The translations under genes were made by a program, and so were the position numbers. 39,515 nt of DNA from Acidobacteriota bacterium (GTDB taxonomy: Bacteria > Acidobacteriota > Terriglobia > Terriglobales > Acidobacteriaceae): contig JAJZVX010000032.1 of NCBI GenBank assembly GCA_021846985.1, forward strand, positions 1 to 39,515, in the 5' to 3' direction. Position 1 is the first letter of the stretch; every line of letters starts with the position of its first letter. Positions 23,015 through 31,760 of this stretch are shown here, in pieces. Below the pieces are notes generated by a model. It was given only the letters and a program-made list of their open reading frames with translations, was not told the origin of the DNA and did not search any database.

Positions 23015-24538
23015 ATGGATTGGAACGAACTGGTCGCGGAGATTACGGCCATTGCCTCTGGCGGTGGTTCGTCGCAACTCGTCGCCGGCATCGAGTACGA
23101 CTCACGCCGCGTTCACGCGGGTTCGGTCTTTGTCGCCATGCAAGGCGGTTCCACCGATGGCAACCGCTACGTTAACCAAGCGATTGCGGCTGGCGCCGGG
23201 GGCATCATCACGGACTCATCCCAGACCTTCGATCATCTGCTCGTTTATCACCCCGGTCTTCCTGTGCTGGAGGTCGAGCAGGGCCGTCTTGCGCTGGCGC
23301 AGGCCTCCGCCGCGTTTTTCGGTCATCCCGAACGCAGCCTTGCCGCCACCGGCATCACCGGCACCAATGGCAAGACCACCACAGCTTTCCTCACCGAGTC
23401 GCTGCTCAACGCCGCCGCCCGCGCCACCGTGCTGGTTGGCACCATCGAGTATCACGTGGCTGGAGAGGTTCGCCCTTCCGTGCATACCACGCCCGAGTCC
23501 CGCGATCTCTTCGAGTTGATGGCAGAGGGGGTTGGGCGCGGCGCTACCGAACTTGTCACAGAAGTTTCCAGCCACGCGCTCGATCAGGGACGCATGGCCG
23601 GCATCGAGTTCGATGTTGCGGTTTTCACCAATCTGACCCGCGACCATCTCGACTACCACGGCACCATGGAAGACTACTTTGCCGCCAAACGTCTGCTCTT
23701 TGATGGTGTTGTCTATCCGCCTCCGCGGGTTGCCGTCTTCAACGAGCATGATCCCTACAGCAAGAAGCTGGCCGTGGCCGCCGCCCGCGCCGGCGCGGAG
23801 ATTCGCACCTATGGCATCGGAAAGGGTGAGTGGCGCGCCGTCCGTCACACGCTCACTCCCGGCGGCGCTGTAATCGACCTGGAAGCGCCGGCCGGCTCCG
23901 CGCAGGTAACCTCGCATCTGGCCGGCGAGGTCAATATTCTTAATCTGCTTGCAGCTTTGGCCGCCGCCGATGCCCGCGGCGTGCCCTTTGCCGATCTTGT
24001 CCAGTTCGTTCCCGGTCTTCGTCCTGTTCCTGGACGCTTCCAGCCCATCGATGCGGGACAACCCTTCACCGTCATCGTGGACTATGCCCATACCGACGAC
24101 GCCCTGCGCAACCTCACCGCTCTTGCCCGCCAGGTAGCCGCGCCTGGCGGCAAGCGCGTGATTACGGTCTTTGGTTGCGGCGGCGACCGCGACCGCACCA
24201 AACGCCCCAAGATGGGCCAGGCCGCTGCCGCGGGCAGCGACTTTGTCATTGCCACCAGCGACAATCCCCGCTCGGAAGACCCTCTGGCTATCCTGGCCGA
24301 AATCGAGGCCGGTCTCAAAGACGCTCGCCGCTCCGGCCCGCCGCATTACATCATCGAGCCCGACCGCGCGGCGGCCATCCATCTTGCGCTGCAGCAGGCC
24401 GCGCCCGGCGACGTCGTTCTTATCGCCGGCAAGGGCCACGAGAAGGAGCAGATTCTCGCCCACGGCGCCATTCCTTTCGACGACGCGCAAGTTGCACTTT
24501 CTATGCTGGCTCATTTGGGTTACGGTGAAATGCAATGA
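23015..24538 (+). CDS. murE: UDP-MurNAc-tripeptide synthetase, meso-DAP-adding (MurE)
   Basis: 507 residues of a Mur ligase adding the third stem residue to UDP-MurNAc-L-Ala-D-Glu. The three domains are in order. The N-terminal UDP site has DSRRVHAGSVFVAMQGG; the P-loop is GTNGKTTT; the central ATPase contains EVSSHALDQGR and NLTRDHLDYHG. The C-terminal domain has VDYAHTDDAL, GCGGDRDRTKRP, and SDNPRSEDP. The DNPR motif selects meso-diaminopimelate over lysine. Stop overlaps the start of murF (ATGA). The ATG at 23015 (MDWNELVAE) has only a weak ribosome site. Confidence 0.96.
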   Translation: MDWNELVAEITAIASGGGSSQLVAGIEYDSRRVHAGSVFVAMQGGSTDGNRYVNQAIAAGAGGIITDSSQTFDHLLVYHPGLPVLEVEQGRLALAQASAAFFGHPERSLAATGITGTNGKTTTAFLTESLLNAAARATVLVGTIEYHVAGEVRPSVHTTPESRDLFELMAEGVGRGATELVTEVSSHALDQGRMAGIEFDVAVFTNLTRDHLDYHGTMEDYFAAKRLLFDGVVYPPPRVAVFNEHDPYSKKLAVAAARAGAEIRTYGIGKGEWRAVRHTLTPGGAVIDLEAPAGSAQVTSHLAGEVNILNLLAALAAADARGVPFADLVQFVPGLRPVPGRFQPIDAGQPFTVIVDYAHTDDALRNLTALARQVAAPGGKRVITVFGCGGDRDRTKRPKMGQAAAAGSDFVIATSDNPRSEDPLAILAEIEAGLKDARRSGPPHYIIEPDRAAAIHLALQQAAPGDVVLIAGKGHEKEQILAHGAIPFDDAQVALSMLAHLGYGEMQ

Positions 24539-25926
24539 AGTTGACCCTTGCAGAGGCGGCGGTCGGCGCAGGCGCGGTGCTGGAGGCGCCGGCCAGTTTT
24601 GCCAATGCCGGGGCTCTCCAGGCCGCGGGCTACTCCATTGATTCGCGCACGATTGCGCCGGGAGAGCTTTTTTTTGCTGTTCGTGGCGAGCGCGTTGACG
24701 GCCACGACTACATTGTCTCTGCTCTTGCCCGCGGCGCGGTGGCGGCTGTCGTTTCCCGCGGGCGCCTTTCCACGCTGCCCAACGCCGCGCTGGCCCTGCC
24801 CCTGCTGGTTGCCGAAGACTCGCTGCTGGCCATGCAGGCCCTGGCCACGCACGTGCGCCGCCGCTGGGGCAAGCGCGTAGTCGCGGTAACGGGCTCGGCA
24901 GGGAAGACCACCACAAAAGAAGCGATGGCCGCGGCGCTGGGCGCGAAGTTTAATGTACTCAAGTCGCAGGGCAACCTGAATAACGCCTTTGGTCTGCCTC
25001 TGCAGCTACTGCGGCTCGAAGCCGAACACGAGTACGCGGTTATCGAGATGGGGATGAACCATGCGGGCGAGATTGCTTTCCTGGCCCGCATCGCCGCGCC
25101 GGACTGGGGCGTCGTCACCAACGTTGGCACCGCACACATTGAAAGCTTTCCCGACGGGCAGGCCGGCATAGCCCACGCCAAATTCGAGTTGGTGGCGGCC
25201 CTGCCCGCCACGGGCATCGCCTTTTTGAATATGGACGATCCCTACGTTTCGCAGTTTGGCCGCGGATTTGCCGGCCGCACGGTCTACTTTGGCGCCGGTC
25301 CCTGCGCCGATCTTCAGGCCCTCGACCTGGCCGAGGACCTGGAAGGGCTGCATGTCACCTTCCGCGCCGGCCAGCACCAGCGCCGTGCCACGCTGCGCCT
25401 GCTGGGCGCGCACAACGCCTCCAATGCGCTGGCCGGTTTGGCGGTTGCTCTCGAGGCAGGGGTTGCCTTCGATGCCGCTGTTGACGCTCTCCTTGCCCTC
25501 ACCGCGGGCGATAAGCGGGGTGAAATCATCGAGCACAACGGCGCCACGATTCTCAATGACAGCTATAACTCCAACCCCGAAGCCCTTCGTTCAATGATCC
25601 GCACTCTTGCGGCGCGTCCCGCCCGGCGCCGCATTCTGGTGGCCGGCGAGATGCTGGAACAGGGCGAGCACGGTCCTGCCCTGCACTCCGGTTGCGGGCA
25701 GGCCGCGGCCGAGGCGGGCCTCGATCTTGTCGCCGGCGTGGGCGGCAACGCGCGGCACCTGGCTGCAGCCGCTTGCACGGGCGGTGTGGCTTCCATCTTT
25801 CTTCCCGATGCGGACGCGGCGGGTTTGTGGCTTCGTGAGAATCTTCAGCCCGGCGATGCCGTCCTTGTGAAAGGCTCGCGCGGCGTTCACCTGGAGCGCG
25901 CCATTGAGGCCCTGCTGGCTCCGTAG
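24535..25926 (+). CDS. murF: UDP-MurNAc-tripeptide:D-Ala-D-Ala ligase MurF
   Basis: 463 residues; adds the D-Ala-D-Ala dipeptide to the tripeptide precursor. The N-terminal domain has SIDSRTIAPGELFFAVRG, the P-loop is GSAGKTTTK, and LKSQGNLNNAFGLPL and VIEMGMNHAGEI follow, with NVGTAHIE in the ATPase core. LGAHNASNALA and NDSYNSNPEALRSMI complete the substrate part, and GDAVLVKGSRGVHLE the C-terminal domain. All are MurF landmarks. It overlaps murE by four bases, so translation is coupled. A gap of 91 bases to mraY follows. Confidence 0.96.
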   Translation: MKLTLAEAAVGAGAVLEAPASFANAGALQAAGYSIDSRTIAPGELFFAVRGERVDGHDYIVSALARGAVAAVVSRGRLSTLPNAALALPLLVAEDSLLAMQALATHVRRRWGKRVVAVTGSAGKTTTKEAMAAALGAKFNVLKSQGNLNNAFGLPLQLLRLEAEHEYAVIEMGMNHAGEIAFLARIAAPDWGVVTNVGTAHIESFPDGQAGIAHAKFELVAALPATGIAFLNMDDPYVSQFGRGFAGRTVYFGAGPCADLQALDLAEDLEGLHVTFRAGQHQRRATLRLLGAHNASNALAGLAVALEAGVAFDAAVDALLALTAGDKRGEIIEHNGATILNDSYNSNPEALRSMIRTLAARPARRRILVAGEMLEQGEHGPALHSGCGQAAAEAGLDLVAGVGGNARHLAAAACTGGVASIFLPDADAAGLWLRENLQPGDAVLVKGSRGVHLERAIEALLAP

Positions 25927-26017
25927 CCGCCGTTGACGCCTCGATTTCCACGCCTGTACACACCCCGTTCCCTGTAAAATCAAGCTCAAACCCGCTCTAT
26001 TCCGCTCTGGAGGCCAC

Positions 26018-27157
26018 TTGCTTTACTGGCTGCTCTACGAAAAACTCTTTCCGTTCTTTCACCCGTTCCGGATCTTCCGCTACCTCACCTTCCGCACCGC
26101 CTTTGCCTCGCTCACAGCTCTGCTGATCGCGCTCCTCATCGGTCCTTTCGTGATCCAGAAATTGCGTGAGTTCCAGATTGGCCAGTTTGTCCGCGAAGAC
26201 GGGCCGGCATCGCATTTGAAGAAATCCGGGACCCCGACCATGGGCGGCGTTCTGATCGCTATTGCCATCCTTCTGCCCACGGTGCTCTGGTCCGATCCGG
26301 CCAACCCCTTTGTCTGGATCACAGTTTTTTCTACCATGGCTTTTGGCGCCATCGGTTTTGCCGACGACTACACCAAGGTCGTCAAGCGCCGCAGTCTCGG
26401 TCTGACGGCCCGCGGCAAGCTCTTCTGGCAGGGTCTTGCCGGCGCTTCGGTGGCGGTTGTTCTGATTCTGCTCCAGCAGTTTCACCTTTTTTCCACCCGT
26501 CTTACCGTGCCCTTTGTGAAGCAGTGGCGTCCCGATCTGCTTTGGCACGCCTGGCCCAGCACGGTTCCGCACCTGAGTCTGCTGGCCTTCCTGCCGTTTA
26601 TCTTATGGGTGACGTTGTGGCTGGTGGGCACCTCGAACGCGGTGAACCTGACCGACGGGCTGGACGGCCTGGCCATTGGCTGCACCATCATTGCCGCGGG
26701 CGCGCTGGCGGTCCTCACCTACGTCAGCGGCCACGTTGTCTTCGCCGACTACCTCGAACTCCAGCGCATGCCCATGGTGGGAGAACTCGCGGTCTTCTGC
26801 GGTTCCATGGTGGGCGCTTCCATTGGTTTCCTCTGGTACAACGCCCATCCTGCCGAGGTCTTCATGGGCGATGTAGGCTCGCTTGCGCTGGGCGGCGCCA
26901 TTGGCACAGTGGCCGTGATCATCCGCCAGGAACTGCTTCTGCCCTTCATTGGCGGCATCTTCATTCTCGAAGCGCTTTCCGTGATGCTGCAGGTGGGCAG
27001 TTATAAACTGCGCAACAAAAAGCGTATCTTCAGAATGGCCCCCCTGCATCACCATTTTGAGCAGTTGGGATGGCATGAATCGAAAGTCATTGTGCGCTTC
27101 TGGATTGGCGCGCTGGTGTTTGCACTGTTTGCACTCACAACCCTCAAACTCCGTTAG
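26018..27157 (+). CDS. mraY: phospho-MurNAc-pentapeptide transferase MraY
   Basis: 379 residues, about ten transmembrane helices; makes lipid I from UDP-MurNAc-pentapeptide and undecaprenyl phosphate. Key blocks are [29 protein letters not shown] (the Asp-Asp pair), [27 protein letters not shown], and the [13 protein letters not shown] block near the C-terminus. All are intact. The start is TTG 26018, close behind GGAGG; it gives the expected N-terminus [10 protein letters not shown]. It follows murF in the same transcript. Confidence 0.97.
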   Translation: MLYWLLYEKLFPFFHPFRIFRYLTFRTAFASLTALLIALLIGPFVIQKLREFQIGQFVREDGPASHLKKSGTPTMGGVLIAIAILLPTVLWSDPANPFVWITVFSTMAFGAIGFADDYTKVVKRRSLGLTARGKLFWQGLAGASVAVVLILLQQFHLFSTRLTVPFVKQWRPDLLWHAWPSTVPHLSLLAFLPFILWVTLWLVGTSNAVNLTDGLDGLAIGCTIIAAGALAVLTYVSGHVVFADYLELQRMPMVGELAVFCGSMVGASIGFLWYNAHPAEVFMGDVGSLALGGAIGTVAVIIRQELLLPFIGGIFILEALSVMLQVGSYKLRNKKRIFRMAPLHHHFEQLGWHESKVIVRFWIGALVFALFALTTLKLR

Positions 27158-27223
27158 AAACCGCCGCGCCACGCACTCTCCGGTGCAGAATAGAAAAGTC
27201 GCGGATTGTGGGAGCATGAATCG

Positions 27224-28591
27224 ATGGACCTGAAAGGCAAGAAAGTTCTCGTGGTGGGGCTGGGGAAGTCCGGTCTTGCTGCTGCGTTGTTTCTGCGCCG
27301 CCGTGGCGCGCAGGTGACGGTTTCCGATGTCCGTTCCGCCGAAGCCCTGGCCAATGACATTCCTTCGCTGCTCGAGGAGGGGGTTATGGTTGAGACGGGC
27401 GGCCACGGACTGCTCACCTTCCGCCGCCAGGATCTGATCGTGGTCAGTCCCGGCGTGCCTCTCGAAACGCCCGAGCTGGTGCAGGCGCGCAAGTTTGGTC
27501 TGCCCGTGATCGGGGAACTCGAACTCGCCGCCCGTTTTCTTCGCGGCCGCGTTCTTGCGATCACCGGTTCGAACGGCAAAACCACCACCACTGCTCTGGT
27601 GGGCGAAATTCTCAAGCAGGCTGGACTGGCCACCCTCGTTGGCGGCAACATCGGCGTTCCCGTCGTAGCTCTCATCGAGGAAAGCAGCGATCAGACGTGG
27701 TCCGTGCTGGAGGTTTCCAGCTTCCAGTTGGAGAGTACCGAGCTTTTCCATCCTGCCATTGCTGTCATTCTCAACATAACGCCCGACCATCTCGACCGCC
27801 ACGGCACCTTCGAAAACTATGCCCGCGCCAAAGAACGCATCTTCGCCGCCCAAACCTCCGAAGACTGCCTGGTTCTGAACGCCGACAACACCCCCGCTGC
27901 CTCCGCCGCAGTCCGCACCGCCGCCAGCGTCTACTGGTTCTCCGTCGAGCATCCCGTCGATCAGGGCGCATGGCTTGAGCAGGGCTTCGTTGTCTGCCGC
28001 ATTTCGCGTGACGCGGCGGTGGAGACCATCATGCCCCTCAGCGCCATTCCGCTCAAAGGCTCGCACAACGTCGAAAACGTCCTCGCCGCAGTTTGCGCAG
28101 CGCGGCTGGCCGGCGCCGGCGCCGAATCCATCGCCCAGACCATTCGCAACTTCCACGCGGTGGAGCATCGCCTGGAGTACGTCGCCACTCACAATGGCGT
28201 TGAATTCTACAATGACTCCAAAGCCACCAACGTCGATGCCACGGCCAAGGCCATTGCCGCCTTCTCCGGAGGGGTTCACCTCATTCTTGGCGGCAAAGAC
28301 AAGAACTCCGATTACACCCAGTTGGCCGATCTGCTGCGCGAGCGCGTTTCTGCCGTCTACACCATCGGCGCCGCCGCGGCCAAGATCGAATCGCATCTGC
28401 GTGGCATCGTCTCCCTGCACTCCTGCGAGACCCTTGAAAAGGCCGTCAACGCCGCCTTTGCCGCCGCGCGCCCCGGCGAGGTTGTTCTGCTGGCGCCCGC
28501 CTGCTCCAGTTTCGACCAGTTTGAAAACTACGAGCACCGCGGCCGCGTCTTCAAGCAGCTTGTGAACGAGTGCAGGAATTGGAAGGTGTGA
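27224..28591 (+). CDS. murD: UDP-MurNAc-L-alanine:D-glutamate ligase MurD
   Basis: 455 residues; adds D-Glu to UDP-MurNAc-L-Ala. The N-terminal dinucleotide-like fold starts KVLVVGLGKSGLAAA; SPGVPLETPEL, the P-loop GSNGKTTTT, EVSSFQLEST, NITPDHLDRH, GSHNVENVLAA and HRLEYVATHNGVEFYNDSK follow (the last partly in the ADP/UDP cleft). ILGGKDKNSDY and LAPACSSFDQFENYEHRG close the C-terminal domain. ATG 27224 lies nine bases behind GGGAG; the TTG at 27206 is less likely. ftsW begins five bases after the stop. Confidence 0.97.
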   Translation: MDLKGKKVLVVGLGKSGLAAALFLRRRGAQVTVSDVRSAEALANDIPSLLEEGVMVETGGHGLLTFRRQDLIVVSPGVPLETPELVQARKFGLPVIGELELAARFLRGRVLAITGSNGKTTTTALVGEILKQAGLATLVGGNIGVPVVALIEESSDQTWSVLEVSSFQLESTELFHPAIAVILNITPDHLDRHGTFENYARAKERIFAAQTSEDCLVLNADNTPAASAAVRTAASVYWFSVEHPVDQGAWLEQGFVVCRISRDAAVETIMPLSAIPLKGSHNVENVLAAVCAARLAGAGAESIAQTIRNFHAVEHRLEYVATHNGVEFYNDSKATNVDATAKAIAAFSGGVHLILGGKDKNSDYTQLADLLRERVSAVYTIGAAAAKIESHLRGIVSLHSCETLEKAVNAAFAAARPGEVVLLAPACSSFDQFENYEHRGRVFKQLVNECRNWKV

Positions 28592-28595
28592 CTGC

Positions 28596-29687
28596 ATGGC
28601 CAAGCTCGTGGGGGTTGATAAGTGGATGTTCTTCACCACCCTGCTGCTTGTCGTTGTGGGGCTGGTGATGGTCTTCTCCGCCTCGGCGGTTGTTGCCGAG
28701 GCCCGCTATCACTCTCCCTACACCTTCGTCGGCAAGCAGGCTGGATGGACCGTGCTGGGTGTTCTCCTCATGCTCGGCCTCATGCGCATCGACTACAGCA
28801 TCTACAAATCCCCCCGCTTTATCTATCCCGCTCTCTCCGTCACGATGGTGCTGCTTGTCGCCGTCTTTTTTTTCCCTGTCTCGCACCACACCTATCGCTG
28901 GATTCGTCTCGGCCCGGTCTCCTTTCAGCCGTCCGAGGTCGCCAAGATCGTCACCGTTCTCTTTCTTGCCTGGTTTCTCCACACCCGGCTTGACGCCATG
29001 GACGACTGGAAGGGCACCCTGCTTCGCGCCGCCTCCATGCCCGTGATTTTCATCCTTCTCGTGATTCGCGAGCCGGACCTGGGCACGGCGCTTGTTCTGG
29101 CTGGCGTTACCGGCATGATGCTGTTCCTGGCGGGCATTCGCTGGCGCTACCTGGTTGGCGCGGCCGTGGCCGCGCTGCCCTTTCTGGCTGGCCTGCTCTA
29201 TCTTGTCGCCTGGCGCTGGCATCGCATTCTGGTCTTTCTCAACCCCAACTCCGATCCGCAGGGCGCAGGCTTTCACATCAACCAGTCCCTCATCGCCGTG
29301 GGCGCGGGCGGTTTTTGGGGCCGCGGATACATGGAGGGCGTGCAAAAACTCTTTTTTCTGCCTGAAGCGCATACCGACTTCATCTTTGCCAATATCGCCG
29401 AGGAGCTGGGCTTTGTTGGTTCCATGGCCATTTTGCTGCTCTTTGTTGTGCTCGGCATACGTGGTTTTCGCGCCGCTTTCCGCTCTCAGGATCTCTTCGC
29501 CCGCCTGGTCGCCTTCGGCATCACTACCACCATCCTCCTTCAGGCTTTCTTCAATATCAGCGTGGTTCTGGCTCTGGTGCCCACCAAGGGCATACCCCTG
29601 CCTTTCATCTCCTCCGGCGGCACATCGGTTTTCTGCACCCTTGCCAGCATCGGCATCCTGCTCAACATCACGCGCAAGGCCGATTGA
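28596..29687 (+). CDS. ftsW: septal peptidoglycan glycosyltransferase FtsW
   Basis: 363 residues of the SEDS family, with about ten transmembrane helices; polymerises lipid II at the septum together with FtsI. Landmarks include LVMVFSASAVVAE in helix 1, YRWIRLGPVSFQPSE, REPDLGTALVL with the putative catalytic Asp, AGFHINQSLIAVGAGGFWGRG, EAHTDFIFANIAEELGF and PTKGIPLPFISSGGTS. All belong to FtsW/RodA; position between murD and murG makes FtsW the right member. It begins four bases after murD. Confidence 0.96.
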   Translation: MAKLVGVDKWMFFTTLLLVVVGLVMVFSASAVVAEARYHSPYTFVGKQAGWTVLGVLLMLGLMRIDYSIYKSPRFIYPALSVTMVLLVAVFFFPVSHHTYRWIRLGPVSFQPSEVAKIVTVLFLAWFLHTRLDAMDDWKGTLLRAASMPVIFILLVIREPDLGTALVLAGVTGMMLFLAGIRWRYLVGAAVAALPFLAGLLYLVAWRWHRILVFLNPNSDPQGAGFHINQSLIAVGAGGFWGRGYMEGVQKLFFLPEAHTDFIFANIAEELGFVGSMAILLLFVVLGIRGFRAAFRSQDLFARLVAFGITTTILLQAFFNISVVLALVPTKGIPLPFISSGGTSVFCTLASIGILLNITRKAD

Positions 29688-29781
29688 GCGCTCTGCCCCG
29701 CGGCGCGTCCATCTTGTGCGGCCGGCCTGGAGGGTTTCGCATCACCATGTTCTTCCGTGCCGGGCAAGATGCCTTTCATCA

Positions 29782-29811
29782 GGGAGCATGCCATCGGGAC
29801 GATTTGCTCCC
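29782..29811. other. inverted repeat in the ftsW-murG gap
   Basis: GGGAGCA (29782-29788) and TGCTCCC (29805-29811) flank 16 bases in the 239-base gap between ftsW and murG, where other junctions in this cluster are under 100 bases. No T-tract follows, so a regulator site or RNA processing hairpin is more likely than a terminator. Confidence 0.35.
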
Positions 29812-29926
29812 GGAATACCATAACTCCGGAACCGCTGTAAGATATCTTCAGTTGGGCAGTCTCTTTTCGGGGGCTTGCGCTTCCATGCGACGCGTCTCTG
29901 CTTTCCTTGGTTGAAAGGTAAAGAGC

Positions 29927-31039
29927 TTGGCGGAATTGCGTGTTCTCATCGCCGGTGGCGGCACCGGCGGCCACATCATTCCAGCTCTTGCCGTGGCGCG
30001 GGAGCTGGTTGCGCGCCACGGCGCGCAGGTGTTGTTTGTCGGCACGCAGCGCGGGCTGGAACTTCGGCTCGTTCCAGAGGCCGGCTTCAATCTTCGGCTC
30101 ATCGACGTCGGTCCGCTCAACCATGTCTCTGTTGTGACTCGCCTGCGTACCCTTCTGGGGCTGCCCCGGGGTATTCTGGCCTGCCGGCGTCTCATCCGCG
30201 AATTCAGCGCCGATGTGGTCTTTGGCGTGGGCGGCTATGCCTCCGGCCCCGCCATGGCCGCGGCTCTGGAGCTTGGGGTACCGGCCATGGTCTTCGAGCC
30301 CAACGCCTATCCCGGCCTGGCGAACCGCCTGGTCGGCAAGCGCGTCGAGGCCGCGGCGCTGAACTTTTCTTCGGCGGCGGCATGGTTCCACGGCGCGGAG
30401 GTCACCGGCATTCCTGTGCGTCCCGGATTCTTCACCATTCCCCCCCCTGCCGGTCCACCACCCCACCTTCTTGTCTTTGGCGGTTCGCAGGGGGCGCGAC
30501 TCTTCAACGTCCATTTGCCGCAGATTGTCCGTGATCTGTTCGACGCCGTTCCCGGTCTCACCGTATTGCACCAGAGCGGCATGCGCCATGCCGCCTCCAC
30601 CCAGGAGGCCTACACCGCCAGCGGCGCCGATCCGGCCAGGTGGCAGGTCGAGCCCTTTTTTACCGACATGCCGGAGCGCTTTGCCTGGGCCCATCTCATC
30701 ATGGCCCGAGCCGGCGCCTCCACGGTGGCCGAACTGGCCGCCGCCGGCCGGCCCTCCTTGCTTGTTCCCTTTGCCGCCGCCGCCGACAACCACCAGAAGC
30801 GCAATGCCGAAGCCATGGTGCGGGCAGGTGCGGCCCTCATGCTTGAGGAGTCCGAGCTGGCCATCTCCGGCCAGCTCCTCGCCGCTCTTACCCGCCTGCT
30901 CGCATCTCCGCAACAACTCGCCGCCATGGCCGCCGCCGCCCGCACCATGGCCCGTCCGGGCGCGGCTGAACGCATTGCCGATCGCCTGGCTTCTCTTTCT
31001 TTGCCGCGCCGCAGCGAGACGCCCATCCGCGTGAGCTAG
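29927..31039 (+). CDS. murG: lipid II synthase MurG (UDP-GlcNAc transferase)
   Basis: 370 residues; adds GlcNAc to lipid I on the inner membrane face. The N-terminal Rossmann domain has the GGGTGGH donor motif (IAGGGTGGHIIPALA) and VGTQRGLE. FGVGGYASGPAM, EPNAYPGLANRLV and GIPVRPGFF follow. The C-terminal domain contains FGGSQGARLFN, HQSGMRHA, RAGASTVAELAA and PFAAAADNHQKRNAE. The start is TTG 29927, eight bases after GAAAGG. It is the last gene of this part of the cluster and is closed by a terminator and then the group II intron. murC, normally next, lies 2.4 kb further on. Confidence 0.96.
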   Translation: MAELRVLIAGGGTGGHIIPALAVARELVARHGAQVLFVGTQRGLELRLVPEAGFNLRLIDVGPLNHVSVVTRLRTLLGLPRGILACRRLIREFSADVVFGVGGYASGPAMAAALELGVPAMVFEPNAYPGLANRLVGKRVEAAALNFSSAAAWFHGAEVTGIPVRPGFFTIPPPAGPPPHLLVFGGSQGARLFNVHLPQIVRDLFDAVPGLTVLHQSGMRHAASTQEAYTASGADPARWQVEPFFTDMPERFAWAHLIMARAGASTVAELAAAGRPSLLVPFAAAADNHQKRNAEAMVRAGAALMLEESELAISGQLLAALTRLLASPQQLAAMAAAARTMARPGAAERIADRLASLSLPRRSETPIRVS

Positions 31040-31060
31040 AGAAAAAGGGACCCCGCAGAG

Positions 31061-31090
31061 AGGCCCGTCTGCCAGAGCGGACGGGCCTTT
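31061..31090 (+). terminator. rho-independent-type terminator after murG
   Basis: AGGCCCGTC (31061-31069) pairs perfectly with GACGGGCCT (31080-31088); TTCC follows. It lies 21 bases after the murG stop. The group II intron begins six bases beyond the stem, which makes this hairpin the probable landing site of the intron. Confidence 0.75.
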
Positions 31091-31094
31091 CCTG

Positions 31095-31728
31095 GTGCGC
31101 TGTGCATGAATGACCGCTTGGAGGTGGAAGTCCTCTTCCCATCCTGGTGGGGAAAAGCGATAGCGAAGCGCAAGGGCATCACCGCGAGGCGGGGTTTGAA
31201 GGAAGCGTGGAGCAGAGGCGCGAGCCGATGGACGAGAATCGGATGGGAGGCCCGCGGCGCCGGACAAGCGAGCAGGCGATCGCGATGTTCACAACCATCA
31301 AGGGTGCTGGCGGTACATTCGGCGGCGCGCGTAAAAGGCGGTCAGGTTGATCGCGGGAGACCGGTTGCATGTTCCGGCATGGGGACGGAGAGCGAAGCGA
31401 TTTGCCCTGATCGTGCCGCAGAAGTCAGCCGAGGGCGCAGCCATCCGGGAGGACGAAGGCTGGAATGACAGGGAGGATCAGTCGTGCCGGGGATCTTGAT
31501 GAGGACAATGCACTTGGCCATCCTGCACTGGCGGGCCTTCGTGGACTGGGCGCATGAAGCCCCTGCGACGGATGCTCACGGAGAAGGGATGCCCGCTGGC
31601 GACTTGCTGTAACGAACATCCAGCCGGAAGGCTGACCGGCCGGATTCACTGATCGAACCGCCGGATGCGGACCCGCTTGTCCGGTGGCGTAGCAAGGGAG
31701 AGCGGGTGACCGCTCCCCCTATGCCGAT
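31095..31728 (+). mobile_element. ORF-less group II intron (class C-like)
   Basis: About 634 bases. The 5' end reads GTGCGC, a typical group II start, followed by domain I-type blocks such as TTGGAGGTGGAAGTCCTC, GCGATAGCGAAGCGCAAGGG, TTTGAAGGAAGC and GACGAGAATCGGATG. The 3' end has a 34-nt domain V (31655-31688): an 8-bp lower helix CCGCCGGA/TCCGGTGG, a two-base bulge on the 3' strand, and a short distal GCG/CGC hairpin. Domain VI (31689-31728) carries an A opposite C in its stem and ends CTATGCCGAT. No reverse transcriptase frame exists inside, so mobility would need a maturase in trans. Insertion right after a terminator stem is the hallmark of class C introns. Boundaries are approximate by a few bases. 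Confidence 0.8.
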
Positions 31729-31760
31729 TCATCTGGATGTGGTTGACGCAGCGCCTGCGG

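Noticed and set aside
23216..24916. 566-residue open frame on the minus strand opposite murE and murF
   Set aside because: It lies antisense to two certain Mur ligase genes, has no family motifs, and is an effect of GC-rich codon structure.
26603..28639. 678-residue minus-strand open frame opposite mraY and murD
   Set aside because: Antisense to certain genes, low-complexity Gly/Asn/Asp composition and no motif.
29540..31267. 575-residue minus-strand open frame opposite murG
   Set aside because: Antisense shadow of ftsW end and murG, no family features; it also crosses the murG terminator and the intron boundary.
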